From SG8-4 sp964598225 (GTDB lineage Bacteria; Planctomycetota; Phycisphaerae; Sedimentisphaerales; Anaerobacaceae), in contig CAZRBG010000021.1 of NCBI GenBank assembly GCA_964598225.1, positions 1-64,000 on the forward strand: 64,000 nt of DNA. Direction: 5' to 3'. Both the position numbers and the translations under genes were made by a program. The notes beneath the pieces are model-generated. The model worked only from the letters and a program-made list of their open reading frames with translations. It searched no databases and had not been told where the DNA came from. This document shows, piece after piece, positions 28,581-36,295 of this stretch. Every line of letters begins with the position of its first letter. Position 1 is the first letter of the stretch.

Positions 28581-29819
28581 TTATTCCCCGCCAAGAATTT
28601 CTTTTCCTTTGCCCTGCTGGATCAGGGGGACGTAGGTTTCCAGTTCCTGCAGAACGGCCGGATCGGTCAGGTCTATGGTCTTTTTCTTTTCGTGTGACAT
28701 GTACGCCGCCACGATTAGCATTGTTACCAAGCGCCCGTACTCGAGATTCAACATTCCGTCTTCGCCCTTCTCGAATGCCGCGAGAGCATCGCGCCATTCG
28801 GCCACGTACCCGTACAGGTCCGGCTCGTTGGGCTGGAGAACGAGTGCCCCGCGCGTCGCCTGGGACTTCTCGAGAGCAACTTCGCTGTCCGCTACAGCCG
28901 CGGCGGCCGAATCACTGATAAACATACCCGCAGGCGACTGCAAAGAATTGACCGTGTAAGAATAGCCGGGGCCGAACACCTCCATCAGAAGTCTCAGGCC
29001 GGGAGCATCGTACATCCAGGAATTCGTCGCCTGGGCGATGCTGCGGGTCCCTGTCTCGGGATCTTTGAACTCCAGCGTGACGTTCGAGTAATCCTCAGCC
29101 GGGGCGCTCGTATAATCGACGCCCATTTCCTTCAGCTTGCTGCTCCAGGGTTCTTTGGACCATTTCAGCAGCGACATATTCGCCGTTACCGATACGGGCG
29201 TCAGATGATCGGGGGGCTTTCCGGCCGGGGTCAGTGTGTACATGCCGACCGCTATGCTATGGCAGCCCATATCGCAGCAGACGCCGCCGCCCTGCCGGAC
29301 CGGATCCCAGAACCACGGCTCGTGCGGCCCGCCGTGTTCCTCGGCGCTGCGGGCAAGATGCGCCTGTCCCATGCTCTGCTCGACCGCCGCGAGCTGCCGG
29401 CGAGCCTCGACCACAGAGGGCATGTGAAGCTGGTTCTCGAAGTAGGCCGTAGGAACGTGGAGGGCCTTGGCCATGCGAGTCAGCACGTCCGCCTCCTCCA
29501 GGTTCCGGGCCAGAGGCTTTTCGCAGATTATGCCCTTGATATCCGCCCCGCCCTCGACTGCCTTGGCTATACTCCGCATGATGTCGATGCGAAAAGAATT
29601 CGGCGCAAAGATACAGACCACGTCCACCTCTTTACAGAGATCGGCAATGCTTTCGAACACTTTGGTATTGCCCAGCCCGTTCTGTTGGGCAAGTTTTGCC
29701 AGAGCTTCCGCACCTTGCGGCGCGTAGACTCCGGCAAATTCGCCGCCGCGAACCGAACGCAACGCTCTCTCGTGAAATCCGGCTACGAAACCAGCTCCTA
29801 TCATACCTATTTTCAGCAT
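28581..29819 (-). CDS. Gfo/Idh/MocA family oxidoreductase
   Basis: A 412-residue NAD(P)-dependent sugar or polyol oxidoreductase. The N-terminal Rossmann motif is IGMIGAGFVAGFHERAL (3-19) and the family's catalytic EKPLARN (Lys about 101) is intact. The C-terminal alpha/beta domain is complete, with acidic residues near AEDYSNVTLEF. There is no signal peptide, so unlike many planctomycetal relatives it is cytoplasmic. GAAAGGGGC precedes the ATG. The substrate is unknown. A frameshifted prepilin gene follows directly. Confidence 0.9.
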   Translation of the reverse strand: MLKIGMIGAGFVAGFHERALRSVRGGEFAGVYAPQGAEALAKLAQQNGLGNTKVFESIADLCKEVDVVCIFAPNSFRIDIMRSIAKAVEGGADIKGIICEKPLARNLEEADVLTRMAKALHVPTAYFENQLHMPSVVEARRQLAAVEQSMGQAHLARSAEEHGGPHEPWFWDPVRQGGGVCCDMGCHSIAVGMYTLTPAGKPPDHLTPVSVTANMSLLKWSKEPWSSKLKEMGVDYTSAPAEDYSNVTLEFKDPETGTRSIAQATNSWMYDAPGLRLLMEVFGPGYSYTVNSLQSPAGMFISDSAAAAVADSEVALEKSQATRGALVLQPNEPDLYGYVAEWRDALAAFEKGEDGMLNLEYGRLVTMLIVAAYMSHEKKKTIDLTDPAVLQELETYVPLIQQGKGKEILGGE

Positions 29820-29952
29820 CGGTTAGCCCCTTTCTTCATAAAATATTGTTAGACTCAATCCGGACACAACAAAACTTACCTGAGTTGCTCTATTATCTAC
29901 TATAGTCCGGGCAAAAACACAAGAAACTAAGAACAAAACATCCGATAAGCAC

Positions 29953-29980
29953 TTGATAAGTAGTTACGATAAACTACAAT
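29953..29980 (+). promoter_or_regulatory. Putative promoter for the SEC-C gene
   Basis: TTGATA (29953-29958), 16 bp, TACAAT (29975-29980). Five of six positions match at each hexamer. Predicted leader is about 75 nt. Confidence 0.5.
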
Positions 29981-30062
29981 TGATCTATAGGCTTGCAAGT
30001 AAGCTTGGTCTCATAACAATTTGGATTTCGGGACGGCAGGAGCCGTTGAAAGGATGGAGATC

Positions 30063-31499
30063 ATGGAAAACAAAAAAGCACAACTGCCCTGGCAAGCTCT
30101 TCAACAGTCCGAAGGCGACATCCCCCGTGAGGCATTGTTTGAGTTCGCCGCGGCGTTGGTCGGAGACGATTCGCTGACGTACGATCTGATCGAATTGTAC
30201 GAACAGGCGTATGAAATCGAGTTCGATCACCCTCATTACGAAGACTTATACGTACCGGCCATTTTCGCTATCGCGGCACCGCAGCTTGGCGATGACAGAC
30301 GGCGACGGATCGGGACCATTCTAATCGAAAAACTCGTGGAAGCCGGATACGACGACGCGGAGATTTCATTGGAGGTCCTGTCAGCAGCCGGCGGCTCGAT
30401 GGGGCCGGTGATTTTGCCTGACGTCCTGGAAGCGATAGAAAACGAACTTGACGAGAGAGGCGCCTGGTTTCACCTTTGGGGACTTACCGAACTGGCAGCC
30501 GACACCCAGGATCCAGAACTTCGCAAGCCGGTAATCAAAGCCTGTAAGGGTTTCCTTGAAAAAGCAGCTCGCAATGAAATCGATCCTCTTGATGTTGCTA
30601 ACGCCGCATGGACCCTGGCTGAAATGAAATGCACCGATTCCATTGATCTGATAGAGCAACTGAAAACTAACAGTGAAGGCTCTTTCGCTTACGGTGATTA
30701 TGCGGACGCACTGGATTTGATGCACGATCGTCTGGATTACACTCCTCCGCCAGGAATGTGGCAAATTCCAGTCATGGAATGGCTCGAGCCCCGCTGGAAG
30801 ATGGTTAGGGATTGGTACACAAAAGACGCCAGAGAAAATGACGAGTACGATGAGCAGGCGGCTTACAGGCGTACCCAGGATTTAGTCGAACGTTTTCTCC
30901 AGTCTGCCGAGGCGGAGGAACTCGATGCTGAAGTTCCTGAAGACGCCGGCTTTATCGCAAATGCAGTCCTTACGTATGCCTGGGACTATGTCGGCTGCCG
31001 CCCCGGGGAATTCGATGAGTCCGTACTCAGCGAAGTGCTGCTCGAATTACTTCCTCGCAAAGTCACAGCTGATCGAAAGTGCCTTGAGAAAGTAGCACCC
31101 GTCACCGCAGCACTTTTAAGGTGGCTGGAATCCGAAGGCATTCTGGCAAACACCGCGGAGTTGGCTGAGACCGTCCTCAATTGGTCTGATAAAATTGTCG
31201 ATAACGGCATGAATCCGGCTTTTTGGGGAATGGCCAAGAGCTTCGTGATGCAGGCAGAAGCCGCTGGAGTGGATGTGACGGATGACAGGGCTATGCAGGC
31301 TTTTATTGACGACTACAATCGGCGGCTGCCTCACAAGAACCAGCCCTATGATAATACCGATATCGCCGATCTTACGCCGACACTACCCATAGTAGAGCAT
31401 TCACCAAAAATCGGACGCAATCAGCCGTGCCCCTGCGGCAGCGGAAAGAAGTACAAAAAGTGTTGCGGCGGCGTGAAAAACGCCAATGTGCACGACTGA
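30063..31499 (+). CDS. SEC-C zinc-motif protein with HEAT-like helices
   Basis: A 478-residue cytoplasmic protein. It ends in a SEC-C zinc-binding motif (IGRNQPCPCGSGKKYKKCCGG), which in SecA and other proteins mediates protein contacts. The first 260 residues are helical and acidic with short HEAT-like units resembling DUF1186 proteins (LYVPAIFAIAAPQLGD, GSMGPVILPDVLEAIENEL). The ATG at 30063 follows GGAG; in-frame ATGs at 30021 and 30054 have poorer sites. It stands alone with its own promoter. Role unknown; a scaffold or adaptor is a guess. Confidence 0.78.
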   Translation: MENKKAQLPWQALQQSEGDIPREALFEFAAALVGDDSLTYDLIELYEQAYEIEFDHPHYEDLYVPAIFAIAAPQLGDDRRRRIGTILIEKLVEAGYDDAEISLEVLSAAGGSMGPVILPDVLEAIENELDERGAWFHLWGLTELAADTQDPELRKPVIKACKGFLEKAARNEIDPLDVANAAWTLAEMKCTDSIDLIEQLKTNSEGSFAYGDYADALDLMHDRLDYTPPPGMWQIPVMEWLEPRWKMVRDWYTKDARENDEYDEQAAYRRTQDLVERFLQSAEAEELDAEVPEDAGFIANAVLTYAWDYVGCRPGEFDESVLSEVLLELLPRKVTADRKCLEKVAPVTAALLRWLESEGILANTAELAETVLNWSDKIVDNGMNPAFWGMAKSFVMQAEAAGVDVTDDRAMQAFIDDYNRRLPHKNQPYDNTDIADLTPTLPIVEHSPKIGRNQPCPCGSGKKYKKCCGGVKNANVHD

Positions 31500-31710
31500 C
31501 GAAAGGCCTGGTCTTTGCCGGCCAAAATCCCCGAAAATCGCAAAAATTTCAAGAAAATCGCAAAAAATTAGCACTTTTTGTTAGGTTTTCGGCCTAAATC
31601 ATCGACAATAATAACAGTCAAGGTAAAGTATAGAGTATTGTTGGAAGTAAGGTCTGTCGGTTGACTCGATAAGAGGGAACCAGTTATTGCGGTTTTTGAA
31701 GGAGAATATT

Positions 31711-31917
31711 GTGGACACAGGCAAAGTAAAATGGTTTAATGAGAGGAAGGGTTTCGGCTTCATCGTACCGGACGCCGGCGGAGAGGATTTGTTCATCCAT
31801 CATTCGAACATCGCGACCGACGGCTTCAGGACCCTGGATGACGGCCAGGCGGTGGAATTCGAGGTAGGGCAGGGCAGGAAAGGCCCGGAAGCAACAAACG
31901 TCCGTCCCTGCGCATAA
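31711..31917 (+). CDS. Cold-shock domain protein (CspA family)
   Basis: A 68-residue single OB-fold nucleic-acid chaperone. RNP1 is KGFGFIVPD (with Phe and Phe for base stacking) and the RNP2-like segment is DLFIHHSNI. Start is a GTG at 31711 behind AAGGAG; an ATG at 31687 would add eight residues not seen in the family. The preceding 211 bp hold no gene and include two copies of AAAATCGCAAAAA, compatible with the long leader usual for cold-shock genes. A hairpin terminator-like element follows. Confidence 0.95.
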   Translation: MDTGKVKWFNERKGFGFIVPDAGGEDLFIHHSNIATDGFRTLDDGQAVEFEVGQGRKGPEATNVRPCA

Positions 31918-31942
31918 AGCATCTGCAAGATGACAACGGCAA

Positions 31943-31961
31943 GCCCCGCCGATAACGGGGC
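31943..31961 (+). terminator. Terminator-like hairpin after the cold-shock gene
   Basis: GCCCCG and CGGGGC form a six-pair stem around CCGATAA, followed by CCTTTC rather than a long T-run, so it is a weak intrinsic terminator at best. Confidence 0.45.
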
Positions 31962-32045
31962 CCTTTCAAACAATTTCGCTCTCCGGACGGCGAAACAATC
32001 CCGTGCCGCCCCGGCTCAAGTGTCCCTTGAATTAAGGAGAATAAG

Positions 32046-32807
32046 ATGCGAGGCTTGAGATTACTGGATTTTGTTGTTATTTGGTGTTTGGTTGTCTGCG
32101 GCTGTGCAAAGGACGAACCCGGATCGGAAACCGCAGGAACGAACGGCGCCGAGCAAACGAGAAAGGAGTCTGAAATGCGCATGACGCTGCAGTGGCTGGG
32201 GCACGCCGGCTTCAGGATAAGTCACGACGACACGGTTATCTATATCGACCCGTGGAAACTGGAAAACGAGCCTAACGATGCTGCGTTCGTGCTGGTCAGT
32301 CACAGTCACTACGATCATTACTCGCCGGAGGATATCGACAAAGTCGGCGGGCCGGATACGAAGCTGATAGCCTCTGCCGATGTAATAGCTAAAGAAAAAG
32401 CAGGCGAAGCGATCATGCCGGGGCTGACGGTCGAATATGAGGGCGTCCGCATTCACGCCGTGCCGGCGTACAATCTCGAAAAGGATTTCCATCCGAAGAA
32501 AAACGACTGGGTGGGATTCGTGATCGAAATCGGCTCGAAGCGCATCTACTACGCCGGCGACACGGACATCACCGAAGAGATGAAGGCCCTGAAGAACATC
32601 GATGTAGCACTGTTGCCGGTCGGCGGCACCTATACCATGAATGCAGCCGAAGCGGCCGAGGCGGCCAACCATTTCAAGCCCAAAATGGCAATCCCTTATC
32701 ACTGGGGCGACATCGTAGGCGGCCGGAGCGATGCTGAGCAGTTTGCAAAATCCGCCGAATGTGAAACAAAGATACTCACCCCTGGGGAAAAGATCGGTTT
32801 AGAATAG
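32046..32807 (+). CDS. UlaG-like metal-dependent hydrolase, predicted lipoprotein
   Basis: A 253-residue protein of the metallo-beta-lactamase fold (UlaG / UPF0173 type). Zinc-site residues are visible in LVSHSHYDHYS (about 87-97), YYAGDTD and IPYHWGD. Unusually for this group it begins with a lipoprotein signal peptide: a hydrophobic stretch ending VVCGC, with lipid-bearing Cys about residue 20, then a Ser/Gly/Glu-rich linker before the catalytic domain starts at LQWLGHAGF. It is therefore predicted in the periplasm or on the outer membrane. An AAGGAG site precedes the ATG. Substrate unknown. Confidence 0.85.
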   Translation: MRGLRLLDFVVIWCLVVCGCAKDEPGSETAGTNGAEQTRKESEMRMTLQWLGHAGFRISHDDTVIYIDPWKLENEPNDAAFVLVSHSHYDHYSPEDIDKVGGPDTKLIASADVIAKEKAGEAIMPGLTVEYEGVRIHAVPAYNLEKDFHPKKNDWVGFVIEIGSKRIYYAGDTDITEEMKALKNIDVALLPVGGTYTMNAAEAAEAANHFKPKMAIPYHWGDIVGGRSDAEQFAKSAECETKILTPGEKIGLE

Positions 32808-33070
32808 CCTCAGACGGTCAATGCTTACAATTTCGCAATTCAATTGACACTTTGTAAACCTCGAACATCGGAGTCGGCTCGCTGGCTCGCGAGCTGGTCG
32901 TTTGAGCCTCGTTTATGGGAGCGGGGATTCCTTCACGCACCGGGGCATTTATATAGCCGGCTGGGCCAATGTCCCCGCGGCGGCATCAATTCTCATAGCT
33001 TGATAATCCAGGGTCAACTCCAATCAGCACTATGATATCTGGAATTACAAAAGGACAGTCACTTACTGGT

Positions 33071-33220
33071 TCAGCGTTCACGTTTGGTCGCCTTGTTCGC
33101 TGTTCTTGCTTTCTGCCGTTCTTTGTAGAAATCAATCAGCCGTTTAGGGTCGAAATCGACTTTCTTAGAAATTCGCCTTCTTGTTTGTCTGATCTTTGCG
33201 ATGGTTTCATTGTCTTTCAT
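33071..33220 (-). CDS. Small basic partner of the PIN toxin (antitoxin-like)
   Basis: A 49-residue open frame starting one base after the stop of the PIN-domain gene (MKDNETIAKIRQTRRRISKKVDFDPKRL..., ending KATKRER). It has the pattern IRxxRxxISxxxDxDPxxLIDFY seen in short proteins that accompany PIN genes in many genomes and probably act as antitoxins. It has no membrane segment and is strongly basic. The tight spacing indicates one transcription unit with the PIN gene, in toxin-then-partner order. Assignment as antitoxin rests on context and on a family pattern recalled, not searched. Confidence 0.6.
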   Translation of the reverse strand: MKDNETIAKIRQTRRRISKKVDFDPKRLIDFYKERQKARTANKATKRER

Positions 33221-33221
33221 G

Positions 33222-33500
33222 TCAGAACTCCATCAATTCTAGTGGGGTGAGAATCTCCGGAGTATGGATCCTCAGCCTTTCGTTTATTCTGCGAATGTGT
33301 TTACGTTTATTGGCATTGGCAAGGTGATTACAGTTCCAGGTCAACAAATAATCCATCTTGTGAAAGGATGCCACCGCGAGATGCAAGGCATCGCCCAATT
33401 CGTCATTGGGCATTAAAGAATGGGAGATATAAACCTCCACAATTTCCTTGATATCATCAATAAAAACAACCGACAAAGAAGAGGATTGGCCAAACGCCAC
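33222..33500 (-). pseudogene. PIN-domain toxin, N-terminally truncated
   Basis: The frame encodes only the second half of a VapC-type PIN domain: DALHLAVASFHKMDYLLTWNCNHLANANKR with the conserved acidic residue and Trp-Asn-Cys-Lys/Asn-His pattern, and the tail ILTPLELMEF. Full-length relatives have about 50 to 60 more residues, beginning with the first catalytic Asp or Glu. Here the frame opens with a GTG at 33500, is closed upstream by a TAA at about 33541, and the M48 gene ends at 33555, leaving no room for the missing part. The ribonuclease is therefore presumably dead, although its small partner remains intact. Confidence 0.65.
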
Positions 33501-33554
33501 ATAGAGATCAGATTCGACGGCTTTTTGGCGTGAAAGGATTTAGTTTCGTGCCAT

Positions 33555-34793
33555 CTATTGGCTCTTATGGGGAAGATTGTGCACTTTACTGCAACGCGGG
33601 CACTTGACCTTGTCACCTTTGAAGTTGGGCGGGACCTTGAGTTTCAGGCCGCAGGCGCAGGTTAAAAAGACAAACTGATTGACTTTTCGCATAATGTCGC
33701 CGATCTGGTGCATTTGTTTTTCACGTTGTTCTTCTTTTGTAGCCTGCACGTCGGCCTGGCGCAACTCGACATCTTCTTTCAAGCCGACCGCCCCGGCCGG
33801 TACAACACTGGATTTGTGTGTCACTTCCGTATAGGCTTTTGAGTACTCCTTGAAAGAAGCGCCCTGAGACATGTTGCGCAGAACCTTGACTCTTTCCGAG
33901 ATCGGCGGATGCGTGCTCGTCAGGTCTGAGAGCTTTCTTTGTCCTTTCTTCTTGAAAGGATTGGCGATATACATCGGCGCAGTCACCTTGTTGGCAGCGG
34001 ACAATTGAGGCGAAGGGTCGCCGGCGATCTTCTCCAGGGCGCTGGCGAGGCCTTCCGGATAGCGGGTGAGCCTGGCGCCTCCGGCATCGGCGAGGTATTC
34101 ACGCCGTCTCGAAAGGGCAAAATACAGGAGGTACGCCATTATCGGCGCCAGGATGGCAACAATTATTGCGATCACCAGCATAACAATCTGCGCTCCGCCG
34201 CTGCCGCCGGAGCGGGAGGAATAGCGCCGCCGCGAGCCCATCATAGAACTGTAGAACATGCCTCGCAGGAAAACCTGCGAGAGCAGGACAATCGAACCGA
34301 GCATTATGCCGGCAAGCGTTACGAAAAGAATGTCGCGGTGGAGTATGTGGCTCATCTCGTGCGCTATAACGCCCTGCAGCTCATCGCGGTTGAGCCGGGC
34401 CAGCAGACCGGCGGTGACGGCTACCGAGGCGTTATTCGGATTCCGCCCCGTGGCAAATGCATTGGGGGCCGGGTCGTTGATGATGTAGATCTTGGGCATC
34501 TTGGGCAGGCCCGCGGCGATTTTCATCTCCTCGACGACGTTGAACAACTGAGGATGGACGTCGTGAGTGACGCGCTGGGCCTTACTGGCGGCAAGCAGAA
34601 TCTGGTCGCCGGTCGAAAAGCTGATTAACGTCAACACCAGCCAGATCGCCGTGGCGATCATCAAGCCGAACAAGCCGCCGTCCGGCCCGAACATGACCAG
34701 GCCGATGACCAGCCCCAGCGCCAGCAGCACGACAGCCATAAGGACCATCAGGAAGATGGAGTTTCTCTTGTTGGCTCTAATCAGTTCCCACAT
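33555..34793 (-). CDS. M48 (HtpX-like) membrane metalloprotease with C-terminal zinc ribbon
   Basis: A 412-residue protease. Two membrane helices lie at about 13-60; the HEMSH zinc site is at 145-149, with the third ligand in EYLADAGG; two more helices (about 155-235) surround a Ser/Arg-rich loop. The C-terminus carries an extra zinc ribbon (CACGLKLKVP...CPRCSKVHNL, about 373-405) not found in Escherichia coli HtpX. HtpX-type proteases degrade damaged membrane proteins. It lies 56 bp downstream of lemA on the same strand, a common pairing. Confidence 0.93.
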   Translation of the reverse strand: MWELIRANKRNSIFLMVLMAVVLLALGLVIGLVMFGPDGGLFGLMIATAIWLVLTLISFSTGDQILLAASKAQRVTHDVHPQLFNVVEEMKIAAGLPKMPKIYIINDPAPNAFATGRNPNNASVAVTAGLLARLNRDELQGVIAHEMSHILHRDILFVTLAGIMLGSIVLLSQVFLRGMFYSSMMGSRRRYSSRSGGSGGAQIVMLVIAIIVAILAPIMAYLLYFALSRRREYLADAGGARLTRYPEGLASALEKIAGDPSPQLSAANKVTAPMYIANPFKKKGQRKLSDLTSTHPPISERVKVLRNMSQGASFKEYSKAYTEVTHKSSVVPAGAVGLKEDVELRQADVQATKEEQREKQMHQIGDIMRKVNQFVFLTCACGLKLKVPPNFKGDKVKCPRCSKVHNLPHKSQ

Positions 34794-34849
34794 TCAGATC
34801 ACCGCCGCTACAGAGCAGCCCATGCGTTGTCCCGGTCGTCCGACCTACT

Positions 34850-35419
34850 TCAGCTAAAACTCACTTTCGGCACCTCGCGCTCGGCGGCGACTTCTATCTC
34901 GAAGAAGTCGCGCTTGGTAAATCCGAACATGCCCGCGATGATGTTCGACGGGAACATCTGGATCTTGTTGTTAAAGGACAAGACCTGATCGTTGAAACTC
35001 TGGCGGGCGAATGCGATTTTGTTCTCGGTGCTGGTCAGCTCTTCCTGAAGTGCGAGGAAGTTCTGATTGGCCTTCAGGTCCGGATAGTTCTCGACGACCA
35101 GCATGAACTTGCTGAGTGCTTCGCCCAGTTGGCCCTCGGCTTGAGAAGCTTCCGAGACATTCCCGGCTCCCATGGCCTTGCTCCGGGCCTCGGTGATCGC
35201 CTCGAAGGTCTCGCGCTCGTGCTTCATGTAGCCTTTGGCGGTTTCAATGAGGTTGGGAATCAAATCGTGCCGCCGCTTTAACTGTACGTCGATCTGCGAC
35301 CAGGCGTTATCGACCTGATTGCGAAGCCGCACCAGAGAGTTGTAGATAGCTATCAACGTCAAAACAAATACAACGAGAATGACGGCGATAACAATGAGTG
35401 CTATCAGTGTTGGTGCCAT
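34850..35419 (-). CDS. lemA: LemA family protein
   Basis: A 189-residue protein with a single N-terminal membrane helix (about 5-25) and a cytoplasmic or periplasmic four-helix domain. The family core YNSLVRLRNQVDNAWSQIDVQLKRRHDLIPNL-type sequence begins at about 27. Function is poorly defined; LemA genes are commonly next to M48 or TPM-domain genes, as here. A GGAGC site precedes the ATG. Upstream is a 38-residue membrane microprotein and then a zinc-ribbon gene, all on the minus strand. Confidence 0.94.
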   Translation of the reverse strand: MAPTLIALIVIAVILVVFVLTLIAIYNSLVRLRNQVDNAWSQIDVQLKRRHDLIPNLIETAKGYMKHERETFEAITEARSKAMGAGNVSEASQAEGQLGEALSKFMLVVENYPDLKANQNFLALQEELTSTENKIAFARQSFNDQVLSFNNKIQMFPSNIIAGMFGFTKRDFFEIEVAAEREVPKVSFS

Positions 35420-35452
35420 AGTCTTGCTCCTTTATCGAGAGATTGCCCGGCT

Positions 35453-35569
35453 TCAGCCCCTTTCTTTCAGTTTGAGGACGATTATCAAAACAACAACAAT
35501 AGCCAGGACAACCAGTGATATCTTGGACAGCGTACTGAGGGCGAGGACGGGTGTTAGTGTGTCAAGCAT
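35453..35569 (-). CDS. 38-residue single-pass membrane microprotein
   Basis: Reads MLDTLTPVLALSTLSKISL followed by a strongly hydrophobic stretch (VVLAIVVVLIIVL) and a basic end KLKERG, so one membrane helix with a positively charged, probably cytoplasmic C-terminus. It starts seven bases after a clear AAGGAG. It lies between lemA and the zinc-ribbon gene with short gaps (33 and 16 bp), strongly suggesting co-transcription with the lemA-M48 cluster. Not recognised as a known family. Confidence 0.62.
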   Translation of the reverse strand: MLDTLTPVLALSTLSKISLVVLAIVVVLIIVLKLKERG

Positions 35570-35585
35570 TGTCATTCTCCTTTCA

Positions 35586-35981
35586 CTAATCTCTATCGTA
35601 ACCGAACATCTCGGCTAACAGCTCCTGAATCTTATTGTCTTCATCCAACCGGGCTTTGTCAAATATTTCGTGCAATTCTCCTTTATCGAACCACAGGCCG
35701 TCGCCTTTGCGGCATTCGTCTATGAGCAGGGCAGGTTTGGAATCGCCTACGATCACCTTCTGCATTTTCTTGTCGCAGATGGGACATTTCCTCTTTTTCT
35801 CGTCGCACTTTGAATCTGCCGCGAAGGAAGCCATCAGGCTCTTTGCCTTATCGGGTCCGCCGAGCAGAATTTCCAACTCGCCGGCGTCCAGCCAGATTCC
35901 GCCGCAATCGAGACAGTGATCGATCTCAACGTCTTCGAGTTCAAGGGTGATCATCGCATTTTTGCAAACAGGACAATCCAT
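35586..35981 (-). CDS. Double zinc-ribbon (zf-TFIIB type) protein
   Basis: A 131-residue cytoplasmic protein with two TFIIB-type zinc ribbons: CPVCKNAM...DHCLDCGGIWLDAGEL (about 3-37) and CPICDKKM...DECRKGDGLWFDKGEL (about 70-106). The second has Lys-Gly-Asp in place of the last zinc cysteine pair, so its metal site looks partly degraded. The family-typical MDCPVC start (ATG 35981, TAGGTA upstream) was preferred to the longer frame from 36050. It heads the cluster zinc ribbon, microprotein, lemA, M48 protease. Function unknown. Confidence 0.85.
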   Translation of the reverse strand: MDCPVCKNAMITLELEDVEIDHCLDCGGIWLDAGELEILLGGPDKAKSLMASFAADSKCDEKKRKCPICDKKMQKVIVGDSKPALLIDECRKGDGLWFDKGELHEIFDKARLDEDNKIQELLAEMFGYDRD

Positions 35982-36230
35982 ATACCTAAACCACAATTCA
36001 AGCGCCCCAACAACGGCCCGCGCCCGCGCGACAACAACGGAAGCCTTCACTTCGGCGGCGCGATTCTACCACACAAGACGCACAAAGCCACAAGGAATTT
36101 CAAAAAAATCCCCCGTCTTGCTCAAAAAATCCATCTTTCCCGGCAGTTCTGCATTGACCGCTGGCCACAAATTATGGAACCCAGATGATTTCAACATTAG
36201 GCCCATTAGGCCATTAAATCAAAACAATGC

Positions 36231-36259
36231 TTGACGATTAATGTTAAAAGAGATAAGAT
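36231..36259 (+). promoter_or_regulatory. Putative promoter for the TPR protein
   Basis: TTGACG (36231-36236), 17 bp, TAAGAT (36254-36259), giving a leader of about 30 nt. Confidence 0.5.
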
Positions 36260-36295
36260 TTAAAGGTTTGATTGAGCAAATAGGCAAAATCAAGT

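Noticed and set aside
28409..28594. 61-codon frame overlapping the prepilin remnant
   Set aside because: Beyond its first 14 useful codons the frame has no protein-like character, while the adjacent frame carries the clear prepilin helix; treated as a frameshifted gene instead.
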